The notes under the pieces are model-generated. The model did not search any database, was not told the DNA's origin, and was given only the letters and a program-made list of their open reading frames with translations. Made by a program: the position numbers and the translations under genes. This document shows, piece by piece, positions 35,700 to 44,312 of a DNA stretch of 64,000 bases (positions within the stretch are counted from its first letter, which is position 1; every line of letters begins with the position of its first letter). Source of the DNA: an uncultured Bacteroidia bacterium (GTDB lineage Bacteria; Bacteroidota; Bacteroidia; Bacteroidales; UBA932). The stretch covers positions 119,047-183,046 of the forward strand of contig CADAIT010000002.1 of the NCBI GenBank assembly GCA_902788095.1, given 5' to 3'.

Positions 35700-36604
35700 T
35701 GCGGAAAGTACTATCAATCATTTATTTAGCAAGCATTCTCACTATGTCGTCCTGCGGCATAGTGAGATTTCGTAATGCACCCACGTACCACGCCGGTCCC
35801 GCACAGAAAGAAAATTACCGGCAGGAGGGTGTCATAGAAGAGGTTTTCGTGGACAGCAGCGTTCCGGGACCCACCCGGCGGCGCATGATTGTTTACCTTC
35901 CCAAAGACTACTACCAATCACAAAAACGCTACCCTGTCTTTTATCTCCTGCACGGAGCCCGCGGCTACGAGACCTCCTGGATCAAGAAAGGATACGTACT
36001 GGAAACGACGGACAGTCTTATACGCCACGGCCTGGCCACTCCCTGCATCGTGGTCATGCCCAATGTCAACCAGTATAATGACGATGAGGATTTTGACAAC
36101 TCCCGCTTCAAAGACGCCTTTGAATCCATTTTCGAGGTAAACGGCATCGCGGAAACCGCTTTCATGCAGGATGTCGTAGCCCGGGTGGACAGCCTCTACC
36201 GTACCATCCCCGACAAGGCACACCGGGCCATTGCCGGTCTTTCCATCGGCGGCTGGCAAAGTGTATGGATTGCCCTCAACAATCCCACGAGCTTCGACTA
36301 TATCGGAGCCTTCTCCCCTTACACCTGGGGGACGAGTTTCCCCAATTCCTACCGAAGACGCTTCTATCGCGGCATGTACCGTAAGCTGAAGGTACAGTTT
36401 CAGGACCCGCCCAAGGGATATTACCTGTACGCCGGCGATTGGGATATCATGCGTCCTTCCACCATCCGCTTTCACCAAATCCTGGAAAAGCGGAAATACC
36501 CTCACATGTATTTTCGTTTTCCGGGGTCGCATGACTGGATTCAGGGATGGATAGATGAATACAAAGACATGTTGCAGCGCGTTTTTAAAGACGAACAGCC
36601 ATGA
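35699..36604 (+). CDS. Alpha/beta-hydrolase esterase lipoprotein
   Basis: A 301-aa exported lipoprotein (MSSC, C19) of the putative esterase/feruloyl-esterase-D-like family. The nucleophile elbow is GLSIGG (S182), and YPVFYLLHGARGY forms the oxyanion region. A C-terminal histidine (GSHDWIQGW) is probably catalytic. It is coupled to yebC and overlaps the GT4 start by four bases. It could deacylate a surface glycan or lipid; the substrate is unknown. Confidence 0.83.
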   Translation: MRKVLSIIYLASILTMSSCGIVRFRNAPTYHAGPAQKENYRQEGVIEEVFVDSSVPGPTRRRMIVYLPKDYYQSQKRYPVFYLLHGARGYETSWIKKGYVLETTDSLIRHGLATPCIVVMPNVNQYNDDEDFDNSRFKDAFESIFEVNGIAETAFMQDVVARVDSLYRTIPDKAHRAIAGLSIGGWQSVWIALNNPTSFDYIGAFSPYTWGTSFPNSYRRRFYRGMYRKLKVQFQDPPKGYYLYAGDWDIMRPSTIRFHQILEKRKYPHMYFRFPGSHDWIQGWIDEYKDMLQRVFKDEQP

Positions 36605-37773
36605 AAATCCTCTTTGTCCTGAATAATATCTACACGTCAGGAAACGGACTGGTTGCATCGGCCCGCCGGACGATTGCCTATTTGAGAGAAGCCGGGCACG
36701 AGGTCCGTATTGTTTCCGGTCCCAACCACAAGAATCCGGAAGAAAAGCCGGACTACCTGCTGCAAGACTATGTCTTCCCCATCGTCCAGCCCATCATCGC
36801 ATCTCAGGGCTACCAATTTTCGCAGAGCAACCTGTCCTTGATGGAGGAGGCGGCAAAATGGGCCGACATCGTCCACCTGGAAGAGCCCTTCGTGATTGAG
36901 GACCGCATGATTAAAATCTGCAAGAAACTGGGCAAGCCCGTCACTTGCACCTACCATCTGCATCCGGAAAACATCACCAACTCGCTGGGGCCGCTGGTAC
37001 ATTGGAAAGCCCTTAACCGGAAAATCCTGACCAGCTGGCGGGACCTCACCTTTAATCACTGCGACTACGTGCAGTGCCCCACGGAAAACGTGCTGGACCG
37101 GCTGCGCCGTTATCACATCAAGACTCCCTGCGAGGTGATTTCCAACGGTCTGGTCCCGGATGCCTGCATCCGCCCGGAAACGCCGCCGGCCGACTACGAG
37201 AGCCCTGAGCGCCCGCTCAAGCTGGTATATATCGGCCGCCTGTCCCGCGAAAAAGACCAGCCCACGCTGCTGGAAGCCATGAAATTCAGCCGCTTTGCCA
37301 AACGCATCCAGCTTTGTTTCGCCGGTTTGGGCCCCTCCAAAAAGAAAATCAAGCGGATGGCCCACAGGCTGTACAAAACAGGTGTTCTGGCCTACGAACC
37401 CATCTTCACCTTCGAGGACCGGGACGGCCTGCGTAAACTCGCTGCGAGCGCGGACCTCTGCGTTCACTGCGCCACCATCGAGGTGGAAGGCCTCTCCATC
37501 ATGGAAGCCATGCAGCAAGGCGCCGTCCCCGTAATCGCCCAGGGCCGATACAGCGGGACCTCCCAGTTTGCGCTGGACCGCCGCAGCGTTTTTCCGGAAC
37601 AGAATCCCGAGGCGCTCGCCAACCGGATCGACTACTGGCTCTCCCACCCCAAGGAACGTTGGGAAATGGGAAAGAAATACGTCCGGCACATGGAAGAATA
37701 CGACATCCGCAAATCCGTGGAGCAACTGGTGGGAATGTTCCAGAAAGCGATTGATTCCAAAGCAAATAAATAA
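36601..37773 (+). CDS. Glycosyltransferase family 4 protein
   Basis: A 390-aa GT-B enzyme. The C-terminal donor-binding domain shows YIGRLSREKDQPTLLEAM and CATIEVEGLSIMEAMQQGAVPVIA, the EX7E-like region of GT4. The N-terminus has the usual LFVLNNIYTSGNGLVASARRTI acceptor loop. It probably adds a hexose to a lipid-linked or membrane acceptor. It is joined by an ATGA overlap to the esterase and lies 13 bases before the HprK-like gene. Confidence 0.88.
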   Translation: MKILFVLNNIYTSGNGLVASARRTIAYLREAGHEVRIVSGPNHKNPEEKPDYLLQDYVFPIVQPIIASQGYQFSQSNLSLMEEAAKWADIVHLEEPFVIEDRMIKICKKLGKPVTCTYHLHPENITNSLGPLVHWKALNRKILTSWRDLTFNHCDYVQCPTENVLDRLRRYHIKTPCEVISNGLVPDACIRPETPPADYESPERPLKLVYIGRLSREKDQPTLLEAMKFSRFAKRIQLCFAGLGPSKKKIKRMAHRLYKTGVLAYEPIFTFEDRDGLRKLAASADLCVHCATIEVEGLSIMEAMQQGAVPVIAQGRYSGTSQFALDRRSVFPEQNPEALANRIDYWLSHPKERWEMGKKYVRHMEEYDIRKSVEQLVGMFQKAIDSKANK

Positions 37774-37786
37774 TAGTTTTGCCATC

Positions 37787-38656
37787 ATGTCCGAAAACAG
37801 CGAATCATACTATAAAGTAGCCGGATTTTGCTTCTGCCTGGAAGCTGTTTCCCAGGTTCCCGACAACTTGGAACCGTTCCGTTGCGAGAAAGAAGCAAAC
37901 ACGCTCTTTACCCTGAAACTGGTGCACAGTCTTCCGCTGCAGCCGACTGCGCCGGTATTCACGACGGACGACGGCCCCGGATTTCCCGAAATCGCCATCG
38001 ACAGCCTGCAGGACGGCGGCTACCGTTTCCGCATGCGTCCCCTGCCCGGCCTGCCGGTAGCGGCGGAACTCCGGACCGATGCAAATTTCTCCCGGGCACA
38101 ACTGCTGTTCATCGAAGGCGATTTCTCCTTCGCGCTCAACAATTCCCTCATGCTGCTGTTCGCCTTTGCATCGGCCTGCCACGGGGTATTGGAAATGCAC
38201 GCCTCCGTCGTCGTGAACGAGGGGAAAGGTTACCTGTTCCTGGGCAGGAGCGGCACCGGAAAAAGCACCCATAGCAGCCTGTGGCTCAAGCATATACCGG
38301 GCACAATGCTGCTTAACGACGACAATCCCGTCCTGCGCCTGATGCCGGACGGGACAGCCCGTGTATATGGCTCCCCGTGGAGCGGGAAAACCCCTTGCTA
38401 CAAAAACCTGGATTTCCCGGCCGGCGCCGTTGTCCGCATCCGCCAGGCCCCGTTTAACAAGATAGAAAAACTCCCACCCATACAGGCCTACGCTTCCCTG
38501 ATGGCATCGGCCTCCAGTTTCCGTCCGTTCAAAACGCTGGCGGAAGGCTGGCATGCCACCCTGGAAGGCCTGGTGGGCACACTCCCCTGCTACGTCCTGG
38601 ACTGCCTGCCGGACCGGGATGCGGCGGAACTTTGCCACAAGACGGTTCATGGATAA
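37787..38656 (+). CDS. HprK-like serine kinase family protein
   Basis: A 289-aa protein related to HPr kinase/PEP carboxykinase-type P-loop enzymes. MHASVVVNEGKGYLFLGRSGTGKST carries Walker A (residues 153-161), and TMLLNDDNPVLRL is the probable Walker B. The first ~130 residues have no clear match. Such HprK-related proteins occur with PqqD-like chaperones outside sugar transport. The ATG at 37787 is chosen because the longer frame runs back into the GT4 gene. It overlaps the next gene by eight bases. Confidence 0.8.
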   Translation: MSENSESYYKVAGFCFCLEAVSQVPDNLEPFRCEKEANTLFTLKLVHSLPLQPTAPVFTTDDGPGFPEIAIDSLQDGGYRFRMRPLPGLPVAAELRTDANFSRAQLLFIEGDFSFALNNSLMLLFAFASACHGVLEMHASVVVNEGKGYLFLGRSGTGKSTHSSLWLKHIPGTMLLNDDNPVLRLMPDGTARVYGSPWSGKTPCYKNLDFPAGAVVRIRQAPFNKIEKLPPIQAYASLMASASSFRPFKTLAEGWHATLEGLVGTLPCYVLDCLPDRDAAELCHKTVHG

Positions 38657-39074
38657 ACGCACTGTCGCCAACGAGATACTGCTGGAAGAAGCGGCAACGC
38701 TCATGCAGGAAGGACGTGATGTCACATTCACGCCCCTCGGGAACAGTATGCTGCCCTTCATCCGCGGCGGAAAAGACGCCGTACGGCTGCACAAGATGGC
38801 CGATGTCAACGTGGGCGACATGCTTCTCGTCCGCCTGGACGGCCGCTATGTCCTGCACCGCTGCATCCGAAAAGAGGAGAACCGGCTTACCCTGATGGGC
38901 GACGGCAACCTGGTCGGTACGGAGCATTGCACCACGGAAGATGTCCTGGGCACGGTCGTCGGCATCATCCGGAACGGAAAAGAACGGAAACCCGGCGACG
39001 GACGCCTCTGGCGCACCACCCTGAAGCCATTCAGAAGATATATTTTAGCTATTTATAGGAGATTGCCCTTATGA
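38649..39074 (+). CDS. S24/S26 (signal peptidase-like) family protein
   Basis: A 141-aa protein with the serine-peptidase box TPLGNSMLPFI (S33), GDMLLVR and YVLHRCIRKEENRLTLMGDGN. The histidine H70 stands where bacterial type I signal peptidases have lysine, as in archaeal/ER (SipW/Sec11, S26B) enzymes, with D85 as a possible third residue. There is no N-terminal membrane anchor; a C-terminal segment (FRRYILAIYRRLPL) is amphipathic. It may process a peptide exported by the neighbouring ABC transporter. A start at 38553 lies inside the kinase gene and is rejected. Confidence 0.75.
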   Translation: MDKRTVANEILLEEAATLMQEGRDVTFTPLGNSMLPFIRGGKDAVRLHKMADVNVGDMLLVRLDGRYVLHRCIRKEENRLTLMGDGNLVGTEHCTTEDVLGTVVGIIRNGKERKPGDGRLWRTTLKPFRRYILAIYRRLPL

Positions 39075-39340
39075 AAATCAAAGAAGGATTCATCCTGCGT
39101 TCCATCTGCGGGGAATTCATCGTGGTAGGCGAAGGCCTGGCCCAAGTAAACTTCAACAAGATGCTTTCCCTGAACGAGAGCGCCGCTTATCTCTGGAAAG
39201 CGGTGGAAGGAAAAGAATTCACCAAGGAAGACCTGGTGAACCTGCTGCTGGAAAAATACGAGGTCAGCGAAGAACAGGCCGCCAAGGATGTGGACCATCT
39301 GACGGAAACCTGGTCAAAGGAGGGCGTGATAGAAGCATAA
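39071..39340 (+). CDS. PqqD-like peptide chaperone (RRE-type fold)
   Basis: An 89-aa protein with the PqqD-family pattern: MKIKEGFILRSICGEFIVVGEG, NESAAYLWKAVEGKEFTKEDLVNLLLEKYEVSEEQAAKDVDHL. PqqD-like RiPP-recognition elements bind leader peptides and present them to modifying enzymes. Here the partners would be the HprK-like kinase and the S26-like peptidase. It overlaps the S26 gene by four bases, and its stop is one base before the ABC gene. No precursor peptide is encoded inside the cluster. Confidence 0.85.
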   Translation: MKIKEGFILRSICGEFIVVGEGLAQVNFNKMLSLNESAAYLWKAVEGKEFTKEDLVNLLLEKYEVSEEQAAKDVDHLTETWSKEGVIEA

Positions 39341-39341
39341 G

Positions 39342-40964
39342 ATGAAGAGTTTCAAGGCCTGCGTCCAAACCATCTGGTCCCTCTCCCGCCCCGTCCGGTG
39401 GCGGGTAGCCATTACCGTGGCGGTGGGGACCTTGGGGGTCGCCGTCTCCCTGGCCTTCGTCTCTTACAGCAAATTCCTGGTAGATATCGTCACCGGGGAA
39501 AGCCAGAAGCCGCTCGGCACCGCCGTCGGCATTTTTATCGGTATCCTGGCCCTGCAGCTTGCCGCCACCATCTTCGCCAACTGGTGGGATGCCTACAACC
39601 AGGTAAAAACGCAGAACACCCTGCGCAAATATCTCTTCGGCCATGTGATGAAAAGCCGCTGGGACGGCCGTGAGCGCTTCCTTTCCGGCGACACCGTAAA
39701 CCGCCTGGAAGAAGACATCCGTGTGGTGTCGGAACTCATCTGCAACCGCATTCCCGGACTTGTGGTAACGCTTATCCAACTGCTGGCTGCCGGCACATAC
39801 CTGCTTGTCCTGGCCCCCAACTTGCTCTGGGTCCTTCTCATTCTGATGGGCGCCGCCGTACTGGGCTCCAAAATGTTCTTCCGCCAGCTCCGGGAACTGA
39901 TGGCCCGCATCCGCGCCCGCGAAAGCGAGCTCCAGCAACTCATGCAGGAAAGCCTGCAGCACCGTGTACTGGTCCTCACCCTCACCAAGGTGGAGCGCGT
40001 ACTGGAAAAGTTCGGCTGGCTACAGGCCGATGTAGAGGACAACACACGCAAACGCCTCAACTACAATGCCGTAGCACGCGGCCTGATGTTCCTGGGTTTC
40101 CAGGCCGGGCATGCCGCCGCCTTCCTTTGGGGCATCTTCGGCATCCGCGCCGGAACCGTCACCTTCGGTACCATGACCGCTTTTCTGCAGCTCGTGGGCC
40201 GTGTACAACGTCCCATCGCCGAGTTCGGCCACCAGATACCGGCCTTCATCACGGCGCTTACCTCCGTGGAACGCCTGATGGAGCTCCTGGAACTGGAGCA
40301 GGAACCGCTGGAAGCACCTGTCCTGCTCACGGGAGCGCCCACCATTTGCGTTTCTCACGTAACTTATTGCTATCCGGGTATTTCCGAACCCGTCATCAAG
40401 GATTTCTCCTGCACCTTCCCGTCCGGCAGCATGACGGCCATCGCCGGCCCTACCGGCATCGGAAAAAGCACCCTCATCCGCATGGTTTTGGGGCTGTTGA
40501 AGCCCACGGAAGGACAGATTCTGATTGATGAGGTTCCTGCCGGAAGTGCGCTCCGGGAGAATTTCATGTATATTCCGCAGGGGAATTCGCTGCTCAGCGG
40601 CACCATACGCACCAACCTGCTGCTCGCCGCTCCCCATGCGTCCGAAAAAGAAATCCGGGAAGCCCTGGACACCGCCATGGCCCAGTTTGTATGGGAGCTC
40701 CCGCAAGGGCTGGAAACCCCCTGCGGAGAAATCGGCAGCGGACTCAGTGAAGGACAGGCCCAGCGTATCGCCATTGCCCGTGCCCTGCTTCGTCCCGGCG
40801 GCGTCCTCATTCTGGACGAGAGCACTTCGGCCCTGGACCCGGAAACGGAAAAACGGCTGTTGGAGAACCTCCACAGCCGTTATCACGGGCGAAAAACCCT
40901 TTTATTCATCTCGCACCGCGAAGCCGTTACCCAATACGCGGATGCAATCGTGCGTCTGGACTAA
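39342..40964 (+). CDS. ABC exporter, fused membrane and ATPase domains
   Basis: A 540-aa half-transporter. The first ~310 residues contain about six transmembrane segments. The ATPase part has Walker A GPTGIGKSTL, signature LSEGQAQRIAIAR, Walker B GGVLILDEST and the H-loop FISHREAV. Type I exporters of this layout move peptides, lipids or lipid-linked glycans and act as dimers. No N-terminal C39 peptidase domain is present. It ends the gapless cluster and overlaps the convergent lpdA by four bases. Confidence 0.92.
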   Translation: MKSFKACVQTIWSLSRPVRWRVAITVAVGTLGVAVSLAFVSYSKFLVDIVTGESQKPLGTAVGIFIGILALQLAATIFANWWDAYNQVKTQNTLRKYLFGHVMKSRWDGRERFLSGDTVNRLEEDIRVVSELICNRIPGLVVTLIQLLAAGTYLLVLAPNLLWVLLILMGAAVLGSKMFFRQLRELMARIRARESELQQLMQESLQHRVLVLTLTKVERVLEKFGWLQADVEDNTRKRLNYNAVARGLMFLGFQAGHAAAFLWGIFGIRAGTVTFGTMTAFLQLVGRVQRPIAEFGHQIPAFITALTSVERLMELLELEQEPLEAPVLLTGAPTICVSHVTYCYPGISEPVIKDFSCTFPSGSMTAIAGPTGIGKSTLIRMVLGLLKPTEGQILIDEVPAGSALRENFMYIPQGNSLLSGTIRTNLLLAAPHASEKEIREALDTAMAQFVWELPQGLETPCGEIGSGLSEGQAQRIAIARALLRPGGVLILDESTSALDPETEKRLLENLHSRYHGRKTLLFISHREAVTQYADAIVRLD

Positions 40965-42313
40965 GCCCGGGCGACGCATTCCTTCAAAATTTCAGACACG
41001 GTAGGGTGCGGGAAAATCACCCGTTCCAGCTGTTCTATGCACATGTGCTGTTCGATGGCCAGCGCCGCACCGTGAATGAGTTCCGAGGCCGGATTGCCCA
41101 GCATATGCACGCCGATAACATGGTCTTCCGCATCCAGCACGACCTTGCACATTCCCTCTCCCCGCTCGTTTTCGGCAACGAAACGGCCGGAGAAAGCCAT
41201 GAGCAGCGAGGCGACGCGGGCGCCTTCCAGGGCACCTACGCCGGCCACTTCGGGATTGGTATAAACAACGCCGGGCACAGCATCGTAGTGCATGCTGTCG
41301 GCCACTCCCAGGATATCGTTCACGGCCACCTCCGCTTCCCGGCTGGCGGTATGGGCCAGCATGGAGAAGCCGGTGACATCTCCGGCGGCGTACACCCCGG
41401 GCACGTTGGTACGCATCTGCGTATCTACCTTAATGCCGTAAGGCCGGCCGGCGGGATTCAAGGCCGGTTCCACGCCGATGCTCTCCAAGCCGATACCCTG
41501 CAGGCGGGCCTTGCGTCCCACGGAAACCAGGATTTTGTCTCCCTGCACACGGCAGGTCTCCCCTTCCGCCGTCTCGTACACGACCTCGTTTCCTTCCACC
41601 GCCACGACTTTGCAGTTCAGGCGGAAGCTGACGCCCTTTTTTTCGTATTGGGCCTGCAGCATGGCACTGAGGTCCGCATCCATCGGCCCAAGAATTTTTG
41701 GAAGCATCTCTATCACAGTCACTTGCGTGCCGATAGAGTTAAAGAAGCTGGCGAACTCCATGCCTATTACACCACCGCCGATCACCACCAGCGAAGCAGG
41801 TTGTTCGGCAAGCGAAAGGATTTCCCGGTTGGTGACCACTACCCCGCCAAGGCCTTCCCGGAGTCCCGGGATGGGCGGAACCACGGCCTCCGAACCCGTA
41901 CAAATGAGTATTTTCCGGGCCTCATAGTCCATATCGTTGCAACGGAGGGTGAAACCGTCGGCGCTGCGTCCGGTAATGATTCCCTCGCCGATGACGGTTT
42001 CCACACCGGCATTGCGCATCTGGACCTTGATACTGCCCACCAGTTTTTTAACCACTTTGGTCTTACGCTTGAAAATAGCGCCGAAATCAATGCCCGCATC
42101 CGCCACCGTAACGCCATAACGGTCTGCATGGCGGGCTGTATCCAGCACTTTGGCGCTGTACAGCAGCGTTTTTGTGGGAATGCAGCCTTCGTTCAGGCAC
42201 ACGCCACCCAACTCATTTTTCTCCATGAGAAGTACTGAAAGGCCGGCTTCACCGGCTTTTCCGGCAGCCACGTATCCGGCAGGGCCGCCGCCAAGAATTG
42301 CAATATCGTACAT
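40961..42313 (-). CDS. lpdA: Dihydrolipoyl dehydrogenase
   Basis: FAD-dependent E3 enzyme (450 aa). The redox disulfide lies in GGVCLNEGCIPTK, FAD binding in DIAILGGGPAGYVAAGKA, NAD binding in LVVIGGGVIGMEFASFF, and the catalytic histidine in FPHPTVSEI. It reoxidises lipoyl groups of GcvH and of 2-oxoacid dehydrogenases. The ATG at 42313 (MYDIAIL) is preferred over the extension to 42331. It stands apart from the gcv operon. Confidence 0.95.
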   Translation of the reverse strand: MYDIAILGGGPAGYVAAGKAGEAGLSVLLMEKNELGGVCLNEGCIPTKTLLYSAKVLDTARHADRYGVTVADAGIDFGAIFKRKTKVVKKLVGSIKVQMRNAGVETVIGEGIITGRSADGFTLRCNDMDYEARKILICTGSEAVVPPIPGLREGLGGVVVTNREILSLAEQPASLVVIGGGVIGMEFASFFNSIGTQVTVIEMLPKILGPMDADLSAMLQAQYEKKGVSFRLNCKVVAVEGNEVVYETAEGETCRVQGDKILVSVGRKARLQGIGLESIGVEPALNPAGRPYGIKVDTQMRTNVPGVYAAGDVTGFSMLAHTASREAEVAVNDILGVADSMHYDAVPGVVYTNPEVAGVGALEGARVASLLMAFSGRFVAENERGEGMCKVVLDAEDHVIGVHMLGNPASELIHGAALAIEQHMCIEQLERVIFPHPTVSEILKECVARA

Positions 42314-42330
42314 AACCAAGATTTGATTCA

Positions 42331-42338
42331 CAAACTTA
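42331..42338 (-). promoter_or_regulatory. Predicted -7 box for lpdA
   Basis: TAAGTTTG on the minus strand, 17 bases upstream of the lpdA ATG at 42313. No -33 match was seen. Confidence 0.5.
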
Positions 42339-42361
42339 ACGAAAATTCGGGAAATAATCCG

Positions 42362-42369
42362 TATTTTTG
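42362..42369 (+). promoter_or_regulatory. Predicted -7 box for the DUF1538 operon
   Basis: TATTTTTG ending four bases before the ATG at 42374, so the transcript is expected to be leaderless. It also argues against the longer open frame from 42323. Confidence 0.5.
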
Positions 42370-42373
42370 TGCT

Positions 42374-43930
42374 ATGAAAGAAAGAGAAGAGATAGTAAAA
42401 GACCTAAAAATTGCGTTGCTGGGCAAATTGAAGGAATCCCTCGTATCCGTTTTCCCTGTCACGCTGCTGGTTTTCGCCCTGTCCATCACCCCCTGGGTGG
42501 ACATATCCTCCAAAGAACTCTGGATTTTCATGGTGTCGGCCATCTTCCTTATTCTGGGCATCGGGCTGTTCAATCTGGGCGCGGATATGGCCATGACACC
42601 CATGGGACAGTATATCGGCGAAGGCCTTACCAAATCCAAAAAGATGGGGATCCTGCTTGGCGTCAGCTTCATCATGGGCCTGTTCATCACCATCGCGGAG
42701 CCGGACCTGTCGGTACTCGCCGGACAGGTGGCGGCTGTCATGAACGGGACCACCCTTGTGTGGACGGTAGGCATCGGAGTCGGACTCATGCTGCTCCTCG
42801 GGGTCCTCAAAATTGTCTTCCACTATGATTTGACCAGCATCCTCCTGTTCGGATACATGATGCTGTTCAGCATGGCCGCAATCACTATCGAACGGGGCAA
42901 CGGTTCCTTGCTGGCCCTGTCCTTCGACTCAGGCGGTGTCACCACCGGTCCCATTACGGTTCCGTTCATCATGGCCCTGGGCGTGGGTATCGCCCTGACC
43001 GTAGGCGGAAGGAACTCCAGCGAGAACAGTTTCGGCCTCATCGCCCTTTGCTCGCTGGGGCCTATCATAGCCGTTCTGGCCCTGTCCATGCTCTCCCAGG
43101 GGAATCTGGACTTCAGCGTTCCGGATTATTCCATGGGCAAAGTCCTGGAAGAGGGCCTGGAGAATCACCTGCAGGAAACCATGTGGGAAGTAGGGAAATC
43201 GCTCGTACTCATCGTGGGCTTCTTCTTTGTGCTGCAGTTCACGGTACTCAAACTCCCGGTCACCAAAATCGGCCAGATTCTGTTCGGCATCCTCTATACC
43301 TTTGCCGGCCTGGTGCTGTTTTTGGCGGCCGTGGAAATGTCTTTCATGCCCATCGGCTACAAGATAGGCCTGCAGCTGTCCCAGCACCACGCGGGCCTGC
43401 TCATCGGTTTTTCCTTCATCATCGGCATGGTGGTTGTGCTGGCAGAACCGGCCGTCCACGTGCTCAACGCGCAGGTGAACGACATTACCGGAGGCGAAGT
43501 GACCCGGACCCAGATGATGACGGCGCTTTCCGTAGGCGTAGGCATCTCCATCGGCCTGTCCGTTCTCCGCGTTTACTACGGATTCTCCGTGTTGTACTAC
43601 CTGGTTCCCGGCTATCTCCTGTCCCTGGGACTTTCCTTCTTCGTTCCCAAGTTATATACAGCCATCGCCTTCGACTCCGGCGGCGTGGCCAGCGGTCCCC
43701 TCACCTCCAGCTTCATCCTGCCCATGGTCGTAGGCTCCTGCGTTACCCTTCAGGGCGCCGGCAGCGTGCTGGACTTCGCTTTCGGCGTGGTGGCCATGGT
43801 GGCCATGACCCCGCTTATCACCATCCAGACGCTGGGCTTCAAGTCGGTACTGGCCACACGCCGCCGCAAGAGACTGGCCATGCAACGCATCCTGGCCGCC
43901 GCAGACGACCAAATCATCTATTTCGAGTAG
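42374..43930 (+). CDS. DUF1538 family membrane transporter, two-repeat fusion
   Basis: A 518-aa polytopic membrane protein made of two homologous halves. Each half repeats GLFNLGADMAMTPMGQYIG / AAVEMSFMPIGYKIG, then GFSFIIGMVVVLAEPAVHVLNAQV-like and FDSGGVTTGPITVPFI / FDSGGVASGPLTSSFI. DUF1538 proteins in Halomonas (UmpA/UmpB) were described, as I recall, as a two-component Na+(Li+,K+)/H+ antiporter; here the two components appear fused. Two PII-like proteins follow with gaps of six and four bases, implying ligand-controlled transport. The ion carried is not known. Confidence 0.82.
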   Translation: MKEREEIVKDLKIALLGKLKESLVSVFPVTLLVFALSITPWVDISSKELWIFMVSAIFLILGIGLFNLGADMAMTPMGQYIGEGLTKSKKMGILLGVSFIMGLFITIAEPDLSVLAGQVAAVMNGTTLVWTVGIGVGLMLLLGVLKIVFHYDLTSILLFGYMMLFSMAAITIERGNGSLLALSFDSGGVTTGPITVPFIMALGVGIALTVGGRNSSENSFGLIALCSLGPIIAVLALSMLSQGNLDFSVPDYSMGKVLEEGLENHLQETMWEVGKSLVLIVGFFFVLQFTVLKLPVTKIGQILFGILYTFAGLVLFLAAVEMSFMPIGYKIGLQLSQHHAGLLIGFSFIIGMVVVLAEPAVHVLNAQVNDITGGEVTRTQMMTALSVGVGISIGLSVLRVYYGFSVLYYLVPGYLLSLGLSFFVPKLYTAIAFDSGGVASGPLTSSFILPMVVGSCVTLQGAGSVLDFAFGVVAMVAMTPLITIQTLGFKSVLATRRRKRLAMQRILAAADDQIIYFE

Positions 43931-43936
43931 CTAATT

Positions 43937-44308
43937 ATGGAAGGATCAAGAAATATCGCCCCCGTAAAACTGGAAATGCTTATGGCCGTTGTCCATAACA
44001 GCAAGCTGGCCTACTATTGCAGCGTCATCCAGTCACATCAGGCCAACATGCAATTCACGGTGGCCGCCAAAGGTACCACCCACCTCATCCTGAACTACCT
44101 GGGCCTCTCGGCCGACCGTCCCAAATCCCTAATCCTCTCCGTGGTACGGGCCGACGAAGCCGGACCGCTCATCGGACTGCTCAAGGAGACCTTCCAGAAA
44201 GGCGGAGACTACAAAGGCGTCGCCTTCACCGTACGGCTCACCAGCACGATAGGCGCCCTGGCTTACGGTTTCCTGGCGAATGAAAAAAGTGTAAAAGAAG
44301 AACTATAG
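43937..44308 (+). CDS. PII-like signalling protein (first of pair)
   Basis: A 123-aa protein whose spacing and strand pattern fit a GlnB-like ferredoxin fold: PVKLEMLMAVVHNSKLAYYCSVIQSH, FTVAAKGTTHLILNYLGL, SLILSVVRADEAGPLIGLLKETF. It lacks the canonical T-loop tyrosine context and so is a divergent member. It is the middle gene of the DUF1538 operon. It probably binds the transporter and responds to a small ligand. Confidence 0.72.
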   Translation: MEGSRNIAPVKLEMLMAVVHNSKLAYYCSVIQSHQANMQFTVAAKGTTHLILNYLGLSADRPKSLILSVVRADEAGPLIGLLKETFQKGGDYKGVAFTVRLTSTIGALAYGFLANEKSVKEEL

Positions 44309-44312
44309 AGAT

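Noticed and set aside
36601-40964. A lasso-peptide or other classical RiPP biosynthetic cluster
   Set aside because: A PqqD-like protein and an ABC exporter are present, but there is no asparagine-synthetase-like cyclase, no transglutaminase-like protease, no radical SAM enzyme and no precursor in the short gaps.
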